From Undaria pinnatifida (Eukaryota; Sar; Phaeophyceae; Laminariales; Alariaceae), in NCBI GenBank assembly GCA_012845835.1, contig JABAKD010000011.1, positions 13,725,214-13,789,213 on the forward strand: a DNA stretch of 64,000 bases, written 5' to 3'. Positions within the stretch are counted from its first letter, which is position 1. Every line of letters starts with the position of its first letter. Position numbers and translations under genes: made by a program. Under the pieces are notes generated by a model. It was not told the DNA's origin and made no database searches. It was given only the letters and a program-made list of their open reading frames with translations. This document shows, piece after piece, positions 26,301-40,300 of the stretch.

Positions 26301-29300
26301 CCTCGACCCCTCTGCTCGCTGGTGGAGTCGACCTCCGTAAAATAGTTGAACGTTGAATGAGCTTTTCATCCGGTCTGCTGCTGTAGTCGGTCGCCCCGGT
26401 GGTCTATATATAGTAGTAGCGGTTAATATGGGCAACCTCGAACGCTACTAAGGTTGAGAGCCAGGGGTTCAAATGTCGATTTGGGGATTCTATTTTCTAG
26501 AGACCAGTTGCCGAGAGCGCTTTTACAGCGTGGGTAAGCACAAATCGTAAGCGCAAATCGACGCGACAAGACGAGGGAGGAAAGGGCTGAATCCTTCTGG
26601 CGATGAAAATAACCGCCCGTACGGTGGTGGGGAGGGGGGAGAAGAGCCTGCTTCGTGACCCCGGGTCTGAGTTGGGTCTAGGGAGGGCGAAGGAAAAGGG
26701 CGAAGATAACAGATGGGATGGTGACCAAAAACGAATGAAAGTACGTGTGTGTTGTTCGTATTAAACTGGTTTTTCCAGCCGTCTACACCCAGCAACCTGT
26801 GTCCGTGCTGGCGCCTCATGAAGAAATGAGCTCTGTGGTCACAAACTCCGAGACAGATGAACATTAAAGTACTGCACGGTGATTTGTCCATGCAATACTC
26901 CTCTCCAGCGCGTATCATAGGTTTTTCTTCTTGCAGCCTTTTCTGATACTTTAGCATCACACGATCTTTCTTTTGCTCCCTTATTTCCTTTGCTACCGAT
27001 CTTATGCCGGTACAGTAGTATCTTCTTCCTCTTCATGTGTTTTCTTCCGTAAAACAGCCGTTGTTGTGCTGTTTTGCCCGTGCAGCAGGTATCTGCTCCT
27101 CTTCAGCGCGTATGGTGTTCTTATGGCAATTGCAGTCTTTCCTTTCCTTTCAGATGTTCTTCCATCACTTTCTTCAGAGCACCTGTTGTTTGCTTTGCTT
27201 TGCTTTTTTTCTCTTCTTTTTTCCTTTTTTTTCTCTTTTTTTCATGGTCTGGCTTGTTTTGTTGTGTTTTGGTACCCGGTACGCTCGCACTTTATTTGCT
27301 TTACCCGGATGCATTGCGACTGTTTGGTTCACTCTGTTTCACAGTCGTCGTCTGTGACTTCATAATTTGTCTCTGGAATGAAGAATCAGCACAGACACCG
27401 GGTGTACTGATGTCGTTGGGTAGAAAGAACGATTTGATGTGAAGACAAGACGTGAAGACAACACACAAAACACGCATCATCTCGTTGGGTATAGTGTACA
27501 GAAAGAGCATAAGATGTGAAGATGTGAAGACAACGCACATCCTTTACAGCTGCTGCCGGCTTTTTTGTCGTTTTGTACTTGTAGTTCTTATCATGTTATT
27601 TTTTTTCATGGTCTGGCTTGTTCTGTCAAGGACGCGTATATCTTCACGTGGAAAAATACTTTGGGTGGGGGAAACAGCCTTTTTCGGCTTTTTCTAAAGT
27701 TTTCCTTTATTCCCTGTCATTGCAGGACAAAAGGTGTCCTTTGGAGGGGGGGACTAAAATTATCATCCCCGGGTGGTTCATGCACTATATTAAGCACGAG
27801 TATACGATTCGTTCAGGCCTCTGGGCAGTCATTTTCAGTCGTTTTCACTGCATACAGTAGTGGCAGGGCAGAATGCGAGTGCCTGAGTTTTTGTTTGTCG
27901 GTTTTAGTTGATCTTTTACTTGTTCATGCCCCCGATGGTTCCGCTCTGCAGCCGTCCATCGAATATTGGAAAGTCACTATTAATACTACTCTGTACTGCT
28001 GATAGCGTTCGGATGTACGAACGTTATATAATTGTTTATTTGTACATATCCCTTCCATGACTAATTACTTATTTGTATCGCTTCCATGACTCTGCCCACC
28101 GTGACTTAAAAATCAATCCACTCTATAAAATATAAAACATGATGTGTGGAGTTCATAACAGTCCCATCCTGAGCATCAAACATCGAAGTCAACATCGTCG
28201 TCGGAGTCCGGGCTCTCCATCTCCTTATCGCCAAAAACATGTGACTCAACTGAGCCAGGGTCCCAGGCGATGAACGCCTTTAGAGCGTTAGAAAAAAATC
28301 CAGGGGGGTTCAATTCTATATGGACGAGGCGTTATCAGCCCGGTGAGAAGGGACGTGAGGAATTTTCTTTGAACAATATTGTCACCTTCAGCCCTATTAT
28401 TTGCTTGTAGCTACCGCCACCGAGAAATGCGCATCCTTCTGTTTTGTTTCGCTCTCGTACCCGGTACGCTTGCATTTCAGTTTACCGTGATCAATTGCGG
28501 TTGTTTTTGGTTTCTCTGTCTAACGACAATCCTGTGACTACAGAATTTATACCAGGTACGTGTCAAGGATGAAGAATCAGCACGGACACTGGTTGTACTG
28601 ACGTCGTTGGGTAGTCAAAACGGTTTAATGTGAAGACAACACACAATGATGCCAACCGGTCGCCCCGGTGGTCTAATAATAGTGTGTGTGTGTGTTCTTC
28701 ACATTAAACCGTTCTTCTACTCGTCGACATCCAGCACACCCAGTGTCCGTACTATAGTGGTAACCCTCGGATACTACTAGCGTTGATCCTTGAGTTTGAT
28801 TCCCACCGTGGTGAGATTTTTATTTATTTTAATAATAATCAACTGCTGAGAACGCCCAGCAGCGTGGGTAGGTACAATTCGACGCGAGTCGACGAGGGAT
28901 GAAAATGCTGAGTTATTCTCGCGATAAAAATGGGAGAGGGGCCCGCTATGTGAGACCCCGGATGTGAGTTACTACTGGGAGGGAGAGCGAGTAATGCGAG
29001 GATAATAAATGCGATGGACACGCGGTCGCAAACAAAAGTTGCAAGCCAGCACACCAGACTTTTTCCAGTAAAACGGAAAGAGGAAATAAAGATTTAGGTC
29101 ACAAGAAACTAAAATCCAACAGGAAAAGCAATTGGAACGGGTGAGGAAAACAGGACGGCACGACCTGAACGAAAAACAAAACAGATAGCCAGCCGGTACG
29201 ACCGCCCAGTAGATGACGCCACCCAACCAACATCGGGGGCAGCAACCATTCAGTAGTAGTATTGGGTTTTGGATGACGATACTGCCGCAGGAGTAGGAGC

Positions 29301-32300
29301 ATTTCCGGATGGTCTTCACCTGCGCATTCTTCTTCTGCCGCCAGGGAGTGTTGTCAATACCGTCGTCGCCGCCCCCGTACCGAACACAAGAACAAAGACT
29401 AAATGATTACCAGGTGCAGAATAATTAAGCAAGCAGAGACGCAGCAACCAAGCAGATGACACCAACTCAGCCGGCATCGGTGTAGCACCCAAACTCGTTT
29501 CCGAATGCAGCTGCTAGCGGGTAAGGAGCATGTGCTGGCTGGTCTGTCCTCTACCATATGCTGTAATGTCGACGGCGGTGTCCATACCGATACCATCGCA
29601 TCAATAGCCCACAAGGGCGCCCCTAAGGAAAACAGTAAGGGTAAAAGCAACTGGGAAAAATAAACAAGGGGAAGAAAGGGAAAAATGGGATGGAAGGGAA
29701 AAGGGGAAAAACGCTTCAGTGAGGACGTCACATGTCACAGATGTGTGTTTCTTCATACTTAACTGATTTCTCCGCTCATATACTGTACCAGTTTCCCCAT
29801 CAATCACAACCAGTTTCCGTACTGACTACGACGATTGTACTTGGTATATTGTATCTGCTTTTATTCACTTATTTGATTTATCCGCCGGATGGAGAAAAAT
29901 AACGCCACACGTCCACGTATTTTCATACACGTCGTGTGTCATTTTTCACTACCTGGTGTATCACTTTTTTTTTCTGCTTAAACACCGGGTAAGATCTACC
30001 GGTAGAGCGTTGGTGGTGTGTGTGTGTGTGTTCTTCACCGTTCTTCTACTCGTCGACATCCAGCACACCCAGTGTCCGTACTGATTCTTCACCCTAGAAA
30101 GATCAGCTCTGTGGTCACAAGCTACGACACAGAGATAATGCATCGTAATGCATTCGACAACGCAGTGTCATGCCCTAGTACTGGGTACGACAGGCACAAC
30201 ATACATACGTCAGCAACAGAAATACATTGGAAGAGAGAAATACGAAATAAACAAAAACAAAAACAAAAACAAAAAGCAAAAACAAAATAAGAAAACAAAT
30301 AAAAACAAAGATAAAAATAAAACAAAAAATGAAACAAACAAAATGAAGGGGAAATCGAAGAAACAACCCAACCGGAAAGGAGAGCCAAAGCTCGGAAAAG
30401 AAACATAATAAAATGAGGTGTACCCACGTCGGGAGAGGCCCTTTCATTCGGAGGTGTTATCTCCGTGCTTGGTCTTACCTTTTACTACCGAAAAAAACCT
30501 CCGCTTGTTTTAAGTATGTGGCCGATAGGTTGTTCTAAGTGTAATGCTCTAGAGAACTATTGTACGTTTGTCTGCTTCTCGATTTGGTGTCATGTGGCTT
30601 GCCGGTCAAGACTTCCACCCACACGATTGGTACATATTTTGCAGTCGATTGAGGTACGGTATTAAAAATGGTAGGTGGCCCTTTTTAACGGATTATGGTG
30701 CGTCGGTCCGGGCGGCAGGGTCCCCTACATACCGACTTTCCTTGACAAATGTGACCCTCTTGAAGTTACTAGCATTCTATGTGGCGTTTTTCAAGCGGGC
30801 GACAGTATGGTGATCCCCTTATAAGGGACTTCCCTTGTTGAGTGTTGTGTTCACTGAAGACTACCAAGTTTAAGGGACGTGATCCCTTAAATTGGGGCGT
30901 AAACGGTGTGGAGAAATCTAGGTCCCTTATTATACGTACCGCTCGCTTTTTGCGGGGCCCCTTAATCCCTTTGGCACGGCACGTCAGATATGGGCTCAAA
31001 ATACGTGGAGTTTCGTAGTCTAGGACAATTTTGGGACTTGGAAATGGGCCAGAGGGGACCACCTACTCGCTCGGTGTACCGTCCCCCGTCTCCCGATGTG
31101 GAAATTGTTGAATGTTATCTTTTTTTTTCGTTTTTTATTCTCCGGCGGGTGGGGAAAGATACAGCTTAAGCTCACCGCGCTTCCACGTATTTTTATACAC
31201 GTCGTGTGTCAATTCAACTCAATTATATTCGAAATCCAGCGCTGGCAGGTGTATCCTTCGGTTCCCGTGGTAGCGATAGCTTGAGCTGTCCTGTCCCTAT
31301 CGGCGGTCCCCGTTACTACTACAGCAACGTGCATCTTTTTTTATGACTGATATTTCGTGTACAATGCCGGGCACTTCTTTTTGTCCATCGGATGGATTGT
31401 CTTCGCACTTGTTGCTCCAACCCCCCCCCTTGCCCCCCTTTCGTGTATGTGACAAGAGAACCGGAGTCACATCGTATGATGAAATACGTACCAGGTAGCA
31501 GGCATTCCTTTCCGCCCCCTGTTCGACCGACTTAAGTGCAGGCCTTCTTTTCGAACGGTTCATCATTTCCTTCCATCAACTCGCGTAACCTTTGTGTGTA
31601 CACGCGTTACCAGTAAGCTCTGTCGGCACGTCAATTTTCGCTCGAGAATAATCCTCGGGGAGGGCTAGAACTCGCGAAATCGACATTATATGTGTGTGTG
31701 TTCTTCACATTAAACCGTTCTTCTACTCGTCGACATCCAGCACACCCAGTGTCCGTACTGATTCTTCACTCTAGAAAGATCAGCTCTGTGGTCACAAGCT
31801 ACGACACAGAGATAATGCATCGTAATGCATTCGACAACGCAATGTCATGCCCTAGTACTGGGTACGACAGGCACAACATACCTACGTCAGCAACAGAAAT
31901 ACATTGGAAGAGAGAAATACGAAATAAACAAAAACAAAAACAAAAACAAAAAACAAAAACAAAATAAGAAAACAAATAAAAACAAAGATAAAAATAAAAC
32001 AAAAATGAAACAAACAAAATGAAGGGGAAATCGAAGAAACAACCCAACCGGAAAGGAGAGCCAAAGCTCGGAAAAGAAACATACCAGGTAATAAAATGAA
32101 ATAAAATAAAGTAAAGTAAAACCAAAATAAGATAATCCAAACACGAACCAAAAACCTGGACACGCAAGGAGGGAACAAGGGGGAAAATTTTTTTACATTA
32201 TATGTATGTACATGTCACTGCTATCGTTAATGAGGACACGCACCCAGTAGTACGCGCGATCTCGGAGTATCACACACAGCTTGCAAAGATGAGTTCCGAC

Positions 32301-35300
32301 GAAATCTTGCATCTCGCAGCTGGAGTGTATTTTATTTCTTTTTTTATATGCATGTCATTGATGGTGCAGCAGTTGCGAGGCTTACCACCGAGATGCCTTC
32401 TCCGAAATGCTGTGCAGTAGTAACCTCGCTACAACTAGTGCGGGTTGACTAGTGCGAGTTGCCTTCTTATACAGCAGTGCCTGTGAAGTAGCCTGGGTAG
32501 ATGGGAAGAGCAAGTATTATAGTGGCAGCGTGCGGATTAGTGCCGGTTGCCGCTGTAGTGCCTCTAATGCAGATACCGGCACTATAGAGAGACCACTACT
32601 ACTGCGTCGAGAAAGCTACTGACTAGACCACCGGGGACGCTGGTAATATGGTAGATGGCCCCTTATGCTTAACCCTGGGACAACCAAACCGGTGCAATAC
32701 AAGAGACCTCACAATTCTACGCACCGTTTTTGCCCACTTTAAGGGGCCTCGCCGCGCATAGTGGACGCAACACTCACTTGGGGGGCCCAGGTTCCTTAGA
32801 AGAGACCACCACACAGTAGTCTTCCGGTTGAAAAACGCCGCATATATTGCTAGAAACCCTTCACAGGGGCCGCGTTTGTTAAGCAGCTTCGGCATATTGG
32901 GGGCCCCGCCGCCCTGATGCACTAAGGTCCCTTAAAGGGGGGATATTTCGGTGTATAGGGGATCTTTCTGGCCCGACGCAGTATGATCCTTTAGAAGGGG
33001 TCACCTGCTGTATCGGCCATGACGGTAAGGGAAGTACCCTTCGCGTCATATTGTTGCCGATATCATATCTTACCGCCGGTGTGATACTAGGTCAACATAT
33101 ATACCATATGGCTGAGCGTGGAAGGGCAGTAATACTTTCTATTATAAGACACATTGCTGCCACTGCTGCTGTTAGTATTGAACTTCGGCGTTCGGCGTAA
33201 ATCGTTTCAAATGTGCTCTACTGGTATTATTTTCTGCAGTATTCTTCGTGATGTAGACTTCTCGTGCTCGTGGGGTGGAGTTAATACGTGGTAATTTCCT
33301 AAATTCCAAGTCTGGTAAATTCTTCTTCCGTCACTAAGATTAACCTACAGGTTTGCCGTAGTGCCAGGTGTGCCGCTGTGCCAGGCAAGTATTATTTTTT
33401 ACAGCTCGAAGGTGCGAAGGGTTTTCCCGTCCTGGCTCATGAACTATGACAGCGTGGCGGCCGATTGATGACTGCAGCACTATAATACCTGGTAGTCTAC
33501 AGCAGCAGCAAGGCGACTTTTTTTTTTTTCTCATGTTGCCATCGTGACGCCTTCTTTCCTCCGCACCGACTGCTGCCTCTCAATGCACCCTGACCCTAGC
33601 CTCTCTATGCATACTAACCCTTTCTATCGCGTCGCTCTGTGGTCTCGCCGCGCACTGACGTCGCCGACGCCGACGCGGATATATTTCGATACGGACACAT
33701 ATATGTATATCGATGTAAATCGATATTTTACGTGGATATCAGAATCGGTGTCGATATCGATGTATATCGGTATCGGTGTCGATATGCTATCTACTGCCAT
33801 CATGGTATCATACTAAAGTATTGTGTCGTACCATCCATGATAAAGGCTGTAGTAAGTTATCATTTTTTTGTTTCTCATCCCGTCCCATGTATTTTCTTGT
33901 CACCTTTTCTTTCACTTTCTCCCTCCCTATGGTGGACGTAACTCAGACCCGGGGTCGCTAAGCAGGCTCTTGTCCCCCGTCCCCGCTACGGTACGCGCTT
34001 TCATTTTTGTCTCGAGAATGACAAAGCACTGTTCTCTCTCATCGACCCGCGTCGAATTGTGCTTACCCACGCTACAAAGCGCTCTCAGCAGTTGCTATCG
34101 CTAGAAAAATAAAATAAAAACTCCATACTTGTATGGAGATTTGAACCCCTGACTCCAACCGTAGCAGTAGTGTTGAAGATTAACCACCAGACCACCGGAG
34201 CGACCGATCGATGAGTTTCCTTGATACGCGGTCGCCCAACACTGGCTTGACTCCCCAAGGCTAGTCCCACCTACCCAGACCCTCGGCTCACTATTAAAAA
34301 CACGAAACACAGTTTATCTCCGATCACAGCACACCACAGATTGCGGCTACGAAAGGTTGGTTTGACTCCCCACTTTTTTTTTCGGCTACAAGACCGATGC
34401 TTTTTGCTCGGCTACAAGACCGATGCTTTTTGCTCGGCTACAAGACCGATGCTTTTTGCTCGGCTACAAGACCGATGCTTTTTGCTCGGTTACAAGACCG
34501 ATGCTTTTTGCTCGGCTACAAGACCGATGCTTTTTGCTCGGCTACAAGATCGATGCTAATGGAAAGCTGATAGTTTGGCCAAAAAGTTTTCAAACTTTTT
34601 TGGGGGGTTATTTGCTGAAATATTCCAGGTGACGTCGCTTTGGGGGGGAAAACGATCAAAATGTACCCTCGGGTAATGTTTTTTGGCTCTTTTTTGGTCA
34701 TGCGGACCAATGGGTCAATCTGTCAATTTTTCATGAAGCCTTGATCAACATGGTCCACCAAACACGATTGGCCTTCGATCTTGAGATGGTGACAACCCAT
34801 GGTCACTGCTCTTCGTTCCGGCGAGGTCACATGAGTGTAGGTGACAGCGCTGAAGAGCTGCATCTCGATCCATGCCCTAGGGCGTGAGAGGTTGCTTGTG
34901 TTGTCCTGTGGGCGTGCGTTGTAAATGCAATTGAGTTAAATCGACACGCGACGTGTATGAACGTACGTGGAATGTGGTGAGCTTAAGCTTCATTTTTTAT
35001 TTTACCCCATCCGCCGGAGGATAAAAGAAGAAAAAAAAAAAGTCAAATCCTCTAAGCACATAATTCTGTTCTTTTCCTCGTTGGGAGACGATCGTAGAGA
35101 GTTTTTTGGCTCAGTTTTCTGCACACCAGCCGCCAAATGTGTTGTGAACAGAAGCCTGATCGGCTCCCGCCACAAATCACCGGCCGTAGAGTGAGCACTT
35201 TACACCAAGGGGGGGCCGGAGCCCCTAACGAGCTCGCCACATTCAGAGTTCACCACGTTGTCGTTGATTTCGTCGAACGCGTGTGTGGAGAACACGAAAT

Positions 35301-36890
35301 CACGCCGCGTCTAATCCAAGATCTGCTTGAGGATGATCGCCGCGGGAAATATTTTTTTTGCGCGAAATTGGAAAGTTACACAAAAAAATATTCACCATTG
35401 GGCCCATAGGCGACCGTTCACGCAAAGTTTAGCTGGGATCTTGGGGAATTTCAAAGTTTTGGCCTTCCATTGTCATCGGTCTAATCAGACGTTAAATCTC
35501 CAAAACAAATAACGGATTTCGCCTAACACGGAGCTCGACTCTCTGGGGAAGGCGTTGGCACGAACACTGGTTGTGCTGGACGTGGATGGGTGATGGGTGG
35601 ACATATCTGTTTAATGTGAAGGACGCACACCCACCCGCTCACACTGACTCGACTATTGTCGCCTAACCAGATCCTGGACTCACAACACTTGTAGCCCTTT
35701 AAAAACCTCAGCACCGTTTCCTTTTTACAAAACTGTTGAGGGTTGTGTGTAAGATGTTTTGTACTTACACACGGGTTAAATGTAACATCTCCCATCACAC
35801 AGGGCAACAACCCACGGATTGCGTTCCTTTCCTATTCTGCTGTTTTTTACCCTACGTGTTACGGTAACAGTTTCTGCATCCAGAAAAATCGACCGGAATG
35901 CCACTACAGCGAGAGGCTTCCCACCGGGCCGCGCGTGGATGGCCGCCAGGACGCCAGCAGGGGTGGAAGGAGCAGCCTGGACAACGCCGCGGCCGCGTTC
36001 AACAGGAAACGCCTCCCTACCGGGGCCGGGGATGATGAGGGAATGCCCCCGGGGGTGGTCGTTGCTCGAGCGGCGCAATTACGCGACTGGATGCTCCGCG
36101 GAGGTGGGGGCGGGCATGGGGCGGGGCCGCCACCACCGCCAGCGACCTTGAAGCGGTGAGTATCCGGACGGGGGGGGGAGGGGCAGGAGTTTCGTGTCTG
36201 GCGTGTTTGTTTTTTGTTTTGTAACTGTGTGGATGCCGGGGGGGGGGTCACATGGTGTGATGTATGGCCATACCCCGTAGGACCATAGTGGTGTGTGGTA
36301 CGTGGTATGACAATTTTTACCCTCGCACCCGTACCATGCCGCGACAGAGAAGGTCGGGTTTCCACCGACCAGGTAGACTTTGCGTGTACAAAGCGCGAAG
36401 CGCCGTGAGGTGTTCAGCGAGTCGCGTGAAGGGGGCGGGGGGGGGGGAGGGTGGGGCATTGTCGATCGTGGGTGACATTCATCTTAGCCTTTCCCTACTG
36501 CGAAAACAATGGTACTGTAGGGGTCCCTCAAAAAAGGTGTTGCGAGTAAGGTGATGTCCGATATAAGGCGTTAAAACTCGCTTGGCGCGACTGTGGAATT
36601 GCTCTACAGCATTAGTACACTACTCATAACCTGAGTACTACTAGTAACTACTTGTACTATTGCTACTATTAATAGACTGATTAAGGTGGTTTCTCCAATA
36701 AGGCGGCCGTATTGCTCTCTATACCACACCACACCACCGCCTCACTGAGGGACCCCACCCCTACTATTGTACTACTGTACTATTAATAACTACTGTATTA
36801 CTACTGCTGTACTACTGTACGCCTGGATATTAGTTAAATCCCAACAGGAACTTTGCCTCCCGGGACTTCGGCGTAGTACATATTAGTAGC

Positions 36891-36922
<32 letters not shown>

Positions 36923-36923
36923 C

Positions 36924-36954
<31 letters not shown>

Positions 36955-37282
36955 CGAAGTAGTAGTAATAGCACTAGTACTACTAGTACTAGTAATAGTA
37001 GCAGTACTATTACGGAGATCTATTGTTAACGGGATGAAATCACACCCACAAAAGGAAAGCATTGCCACCTTTCAGGCCTGCTCTCCTTCGCTACGACTGT
37101 GTTCGGTTGAGGCTCGGTATACCTGGTACGACTAGCCAACAAAATAAACGTGACTCATACGCTATTAAACAAAGTCGGGTGCTTTTCGCCCCCTTCGTTG
37201 TTCGGTAATAAATCAACAGGGGATCTCCGTAATAGTGCTACCAATACTAGTACTACAAGTAGTAGTAGTAGTGGCTGTAGTG

Positions 37283-37322
<40 letters not shown>

Positions 37323-40300
37323 CATTAGCAGCGGTAGCAGTAGCAGTAGCAGTAATAGCGGTAGTAGCAGTAGTAGCAGTAGTAGTATTAGTAGTATAGT
37401 AGTCCTATTAATATAGTGTTACTATACTACTAGTAGTACTAGTAGCAACGGGATTTACCTTCTTGGGGCCCGTGCATAATAGCACATAGCGACACAATCA
37501 CGCAACCAATACCAATCGAATCGGTCATTGGTCATGAACGATAAGCAATGTAGTACAAACATAATGTGCGCGATCGGAGTATCACACACGGCTTGCAAAG
37601 ATGAGCTTCGACGAAATCTTCGATCTCATAGCTGGAGTGTATTTTTATTTTTGTAGTATAATGTTATGTTGGGTCCTGACTCATGAAAGTTACTACAAAC
37701 AGGTGACCGGTCCGGTGTATTACGCAGCTCGCAAAGATGAGTAGCGACCCTAAATTCGTCGAACTCACAGCTGACTTAGTTGCTAGAATAATTTTATAAA
37801 ATAAGAAATGCGGTCACTTGCATATCATGAGTGCACAGCACACGATAGGTGATGCTACGCGTGTAACATGCAGCTCTTTGCGTTGGAGTCACGCGTTATA
37901 GTCACCACCCCCTAAGCTATGCGTTGCAGCCCGTGTAGCTTCGTGTGGCTGGTGCTGCAATCGTCAGTTTTAGTAAAAATATTCTACCAACTAAGTCAGC
38001 TGTGAGTTGGACGGATTTAAGGTCGATACTCATCTTTGCAAGCTGCGTACTACACCGGTCGCTCGTCTTTTACTAAGTTTTCATGAGTCGAGAGCTAATA
38101 TATTATGACATTTTTGTTCTTGAATACTTGATCATGCATGTCTTGAGCGTTAGAAAACAGTGTTATTCGTCAGTTGTTTCCAAGGGGGTTAACTCTAATC
38201 TATGCACAAAGCAAAACGGTAAATAGCAACGGTAGATATGTAATAAACCGCCCGTTTTTGTATGTATTTTGTGGTGCCTGGCGGTAGCGCGGATAGGCGG
38301 GGGCGGGGAAGGAGGGCGTAGGCGACTGGACTGGCAGATGGATAGACGTGGCTCAGTTGAGCGCCATGGCAATGCCAAAATTATTTTTTGAAGTTGTACA
38401 GGCTAACCGTTTGACCGGGTTGTCCCGTTAGATCCGTTGCTGCGTACAATCTAAAAGCTTTCTACCTCTCCCGGGGTGGTGTTGATGTTCTCACATTTGT
38501 TATTTTCCCCGAGATCTTGCTCGTGGTAACCGGTATGGGCTATAGCCCATATGCCGGCACTGTCCAGGACACAGGCACTAAATCGGGAAGAGAGTTAACT
38601 TACAGAGAGAGTTCCAATCGCGCCAAGATATTTGACCGGGACTCTAGAAAGAAGTGGCACTGTTCAACCGGCACTATTGGTAGCCCTCCAAGCGATCTCG
38701 CCAGCACCATAGAGAGCAGTGGCACTATTCAACCGGCACTATTGGTAGCCCTTCAAGCTAACTCACCGGCACTATAGAGAGCAGTGGCACTGTTCAACCG
38801 GCACTATTGCCTCCCTCCCTACTCGTACCTGGTGGCAGGGTATCGATTACAGCAACGGATGCGTCAAGTATTCCCACGATTAATAACGGTGCACACGGTG
38901 CAAAGACATGTACCTCGCGAGCGCAGCAACATGTTACATTTACGGCTTTGCGCTCACATTTTTAGACGGCTGCTGACACTGCCGAATTTTTCATTGTTTT
39001 GGGCGCTATAGCTGCGTCTTCAAAGGCTAAATAAATGGTAGCACTGCTGCTGTTGTTATAAAATATAGACTACAAGCCCGAAGTTCGACGAAAAGGCACG
39101 TTTTACGTAGTCGGTATGCTCCATAGTTCCAGCAGGATATTATACCATGGCTCTTCACGGGTCGAATCACTGCTGACGGTTCGGGTCCAGTCGAGTCAAG
39201 GTGACCCGACCCGACTCAAGGTGACACGACCCGACCGACCCGACCCGACCCGACCGGTGATATTCGAAAACCTCCGGGCCCATCCCAACCAGGCTCGTGA
39301 GGCGTGGAGCGCCTTCTGGCCTGACCCACCTCGACCCGCGAGGTTTCCCGGGTCGGGTCGTAATCCGCGAAAGCTGTGTGACATACCAGTACCTGCGCGC
39401 TCACGGTAGAAATGTGATAACCCACATAGAATATTACAAGTACCAACAACGCAGCTTGCAAAGATGAGTGTTGACCCGAAATTCGTCAAACTCAAGGCTG
39501 ACGTCCTTGAAATATTTTTTTAAAATAACGTACCAGGTACAGATATACGGAACTATTCATTGTTTTGGACGCTAATGTATGCCTCGATCACGAAGGGCTA
39601 TGTACCAGTATGATACTTAGTAGTAGTACTCCTGTTTTGTGTTCTATGTGGCAAAGGGGTGCGTACCTATTTTTATGCATGGTGTTGTGTGTATTTTCAC
39701 GCTAAACTGATATTTCTACCCACCCAATATACATCCAGCACAACGGGTGTCCGTGCCGATAGCCCCTAGAGAGGCAAAGCTCTTTGTGGTCGTAAACTCC
39801 GAAACAGAGATACCCACTGCAAATGCGGGTGATTTGGCCATTCAATGCCGAACGTAGTGAAGGCGGGGGTGAAACGCGGAACATAAGCCAAAACGAGCAC
39901 ACCAGACTACGTGCCAGGAAGGAGATGCAGTATTATATTCGGAAAAAATCATTCGTTCGTAGTAACAGTATCATTCATATTGGTATTTTACGTGCTCGTT
40001 CACGCTACTTAGACGCCTCATAATTCCGAAATGTCCATTGTTTTGGGCGATAAAACTTGGTCTCGAGAAGGTTAATGACTTTGCTGTAAAACAACAATAG
40101 TAAATACGCCCGGATTTCAACGAAAATGCGCGTGTTCCGCAATCGGTGTGGCTCACACCTTCAGCAATGTCAGTACCTGGTCAGGCATTGTGGCATGGCA
40201 TGAGCGTGGGGTTGTGCGGCTGTAGGTTGGGGGCGGTTGGTGCCCTAAAGATCCGACTTTGTTAATGCAGTGCTGTTGTATCTGATCATACAATACGGTG

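Larger units (their letters stand above)
11352..35870 (+). other. Zn2Cys6 gene intron 1 (24.5 kb)
   Basis: The donor is CAG|GTGAGG and the acceptor GGTAACAG. It is filled with interspersed repeats listed separately: family E, family B, two SINE families, a 206-bp satellite, 195-bp direct repeats and a 26-bp minisatellite. About 11360-13280 holds T-runs and unique sequence. About 14980-15800, 17000-17480 and 24850-25400 show no gene or repeat that I recognise. Confidence 0.7.

Noticed and set aside
30016..32099. CRISPR-like array or LTR pair
   Set aside because: Only two long copies with 1.7 kb of unrelated sequence between them; no regular spacers, no cas genes, and no LTR-type coding.
30122..32178. 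Phe-rich membrane-like frames on the minus strand
   Set aside because: They translate the AAAAC-rich tract of the family-E duplication; hydrophobicity comes from TTT/GTTTT runs.
34341..34632. Repeat-peptide frames with RLQDRCFLLGYKTDAFCSA
   Set aside because: They are produced by a 26-bp minisatellite whose period rotates the reading frame; no start context or neighbours support coding.
35137..35409. 90-codon frame containing DFVERVCGEHEITPRLIQDL
   Set aside because: It has some protein-like character, but there is no splice-compatible partner, no recognised domain, and its end runs into T-rich repeat sequence. Not enough to annotate.
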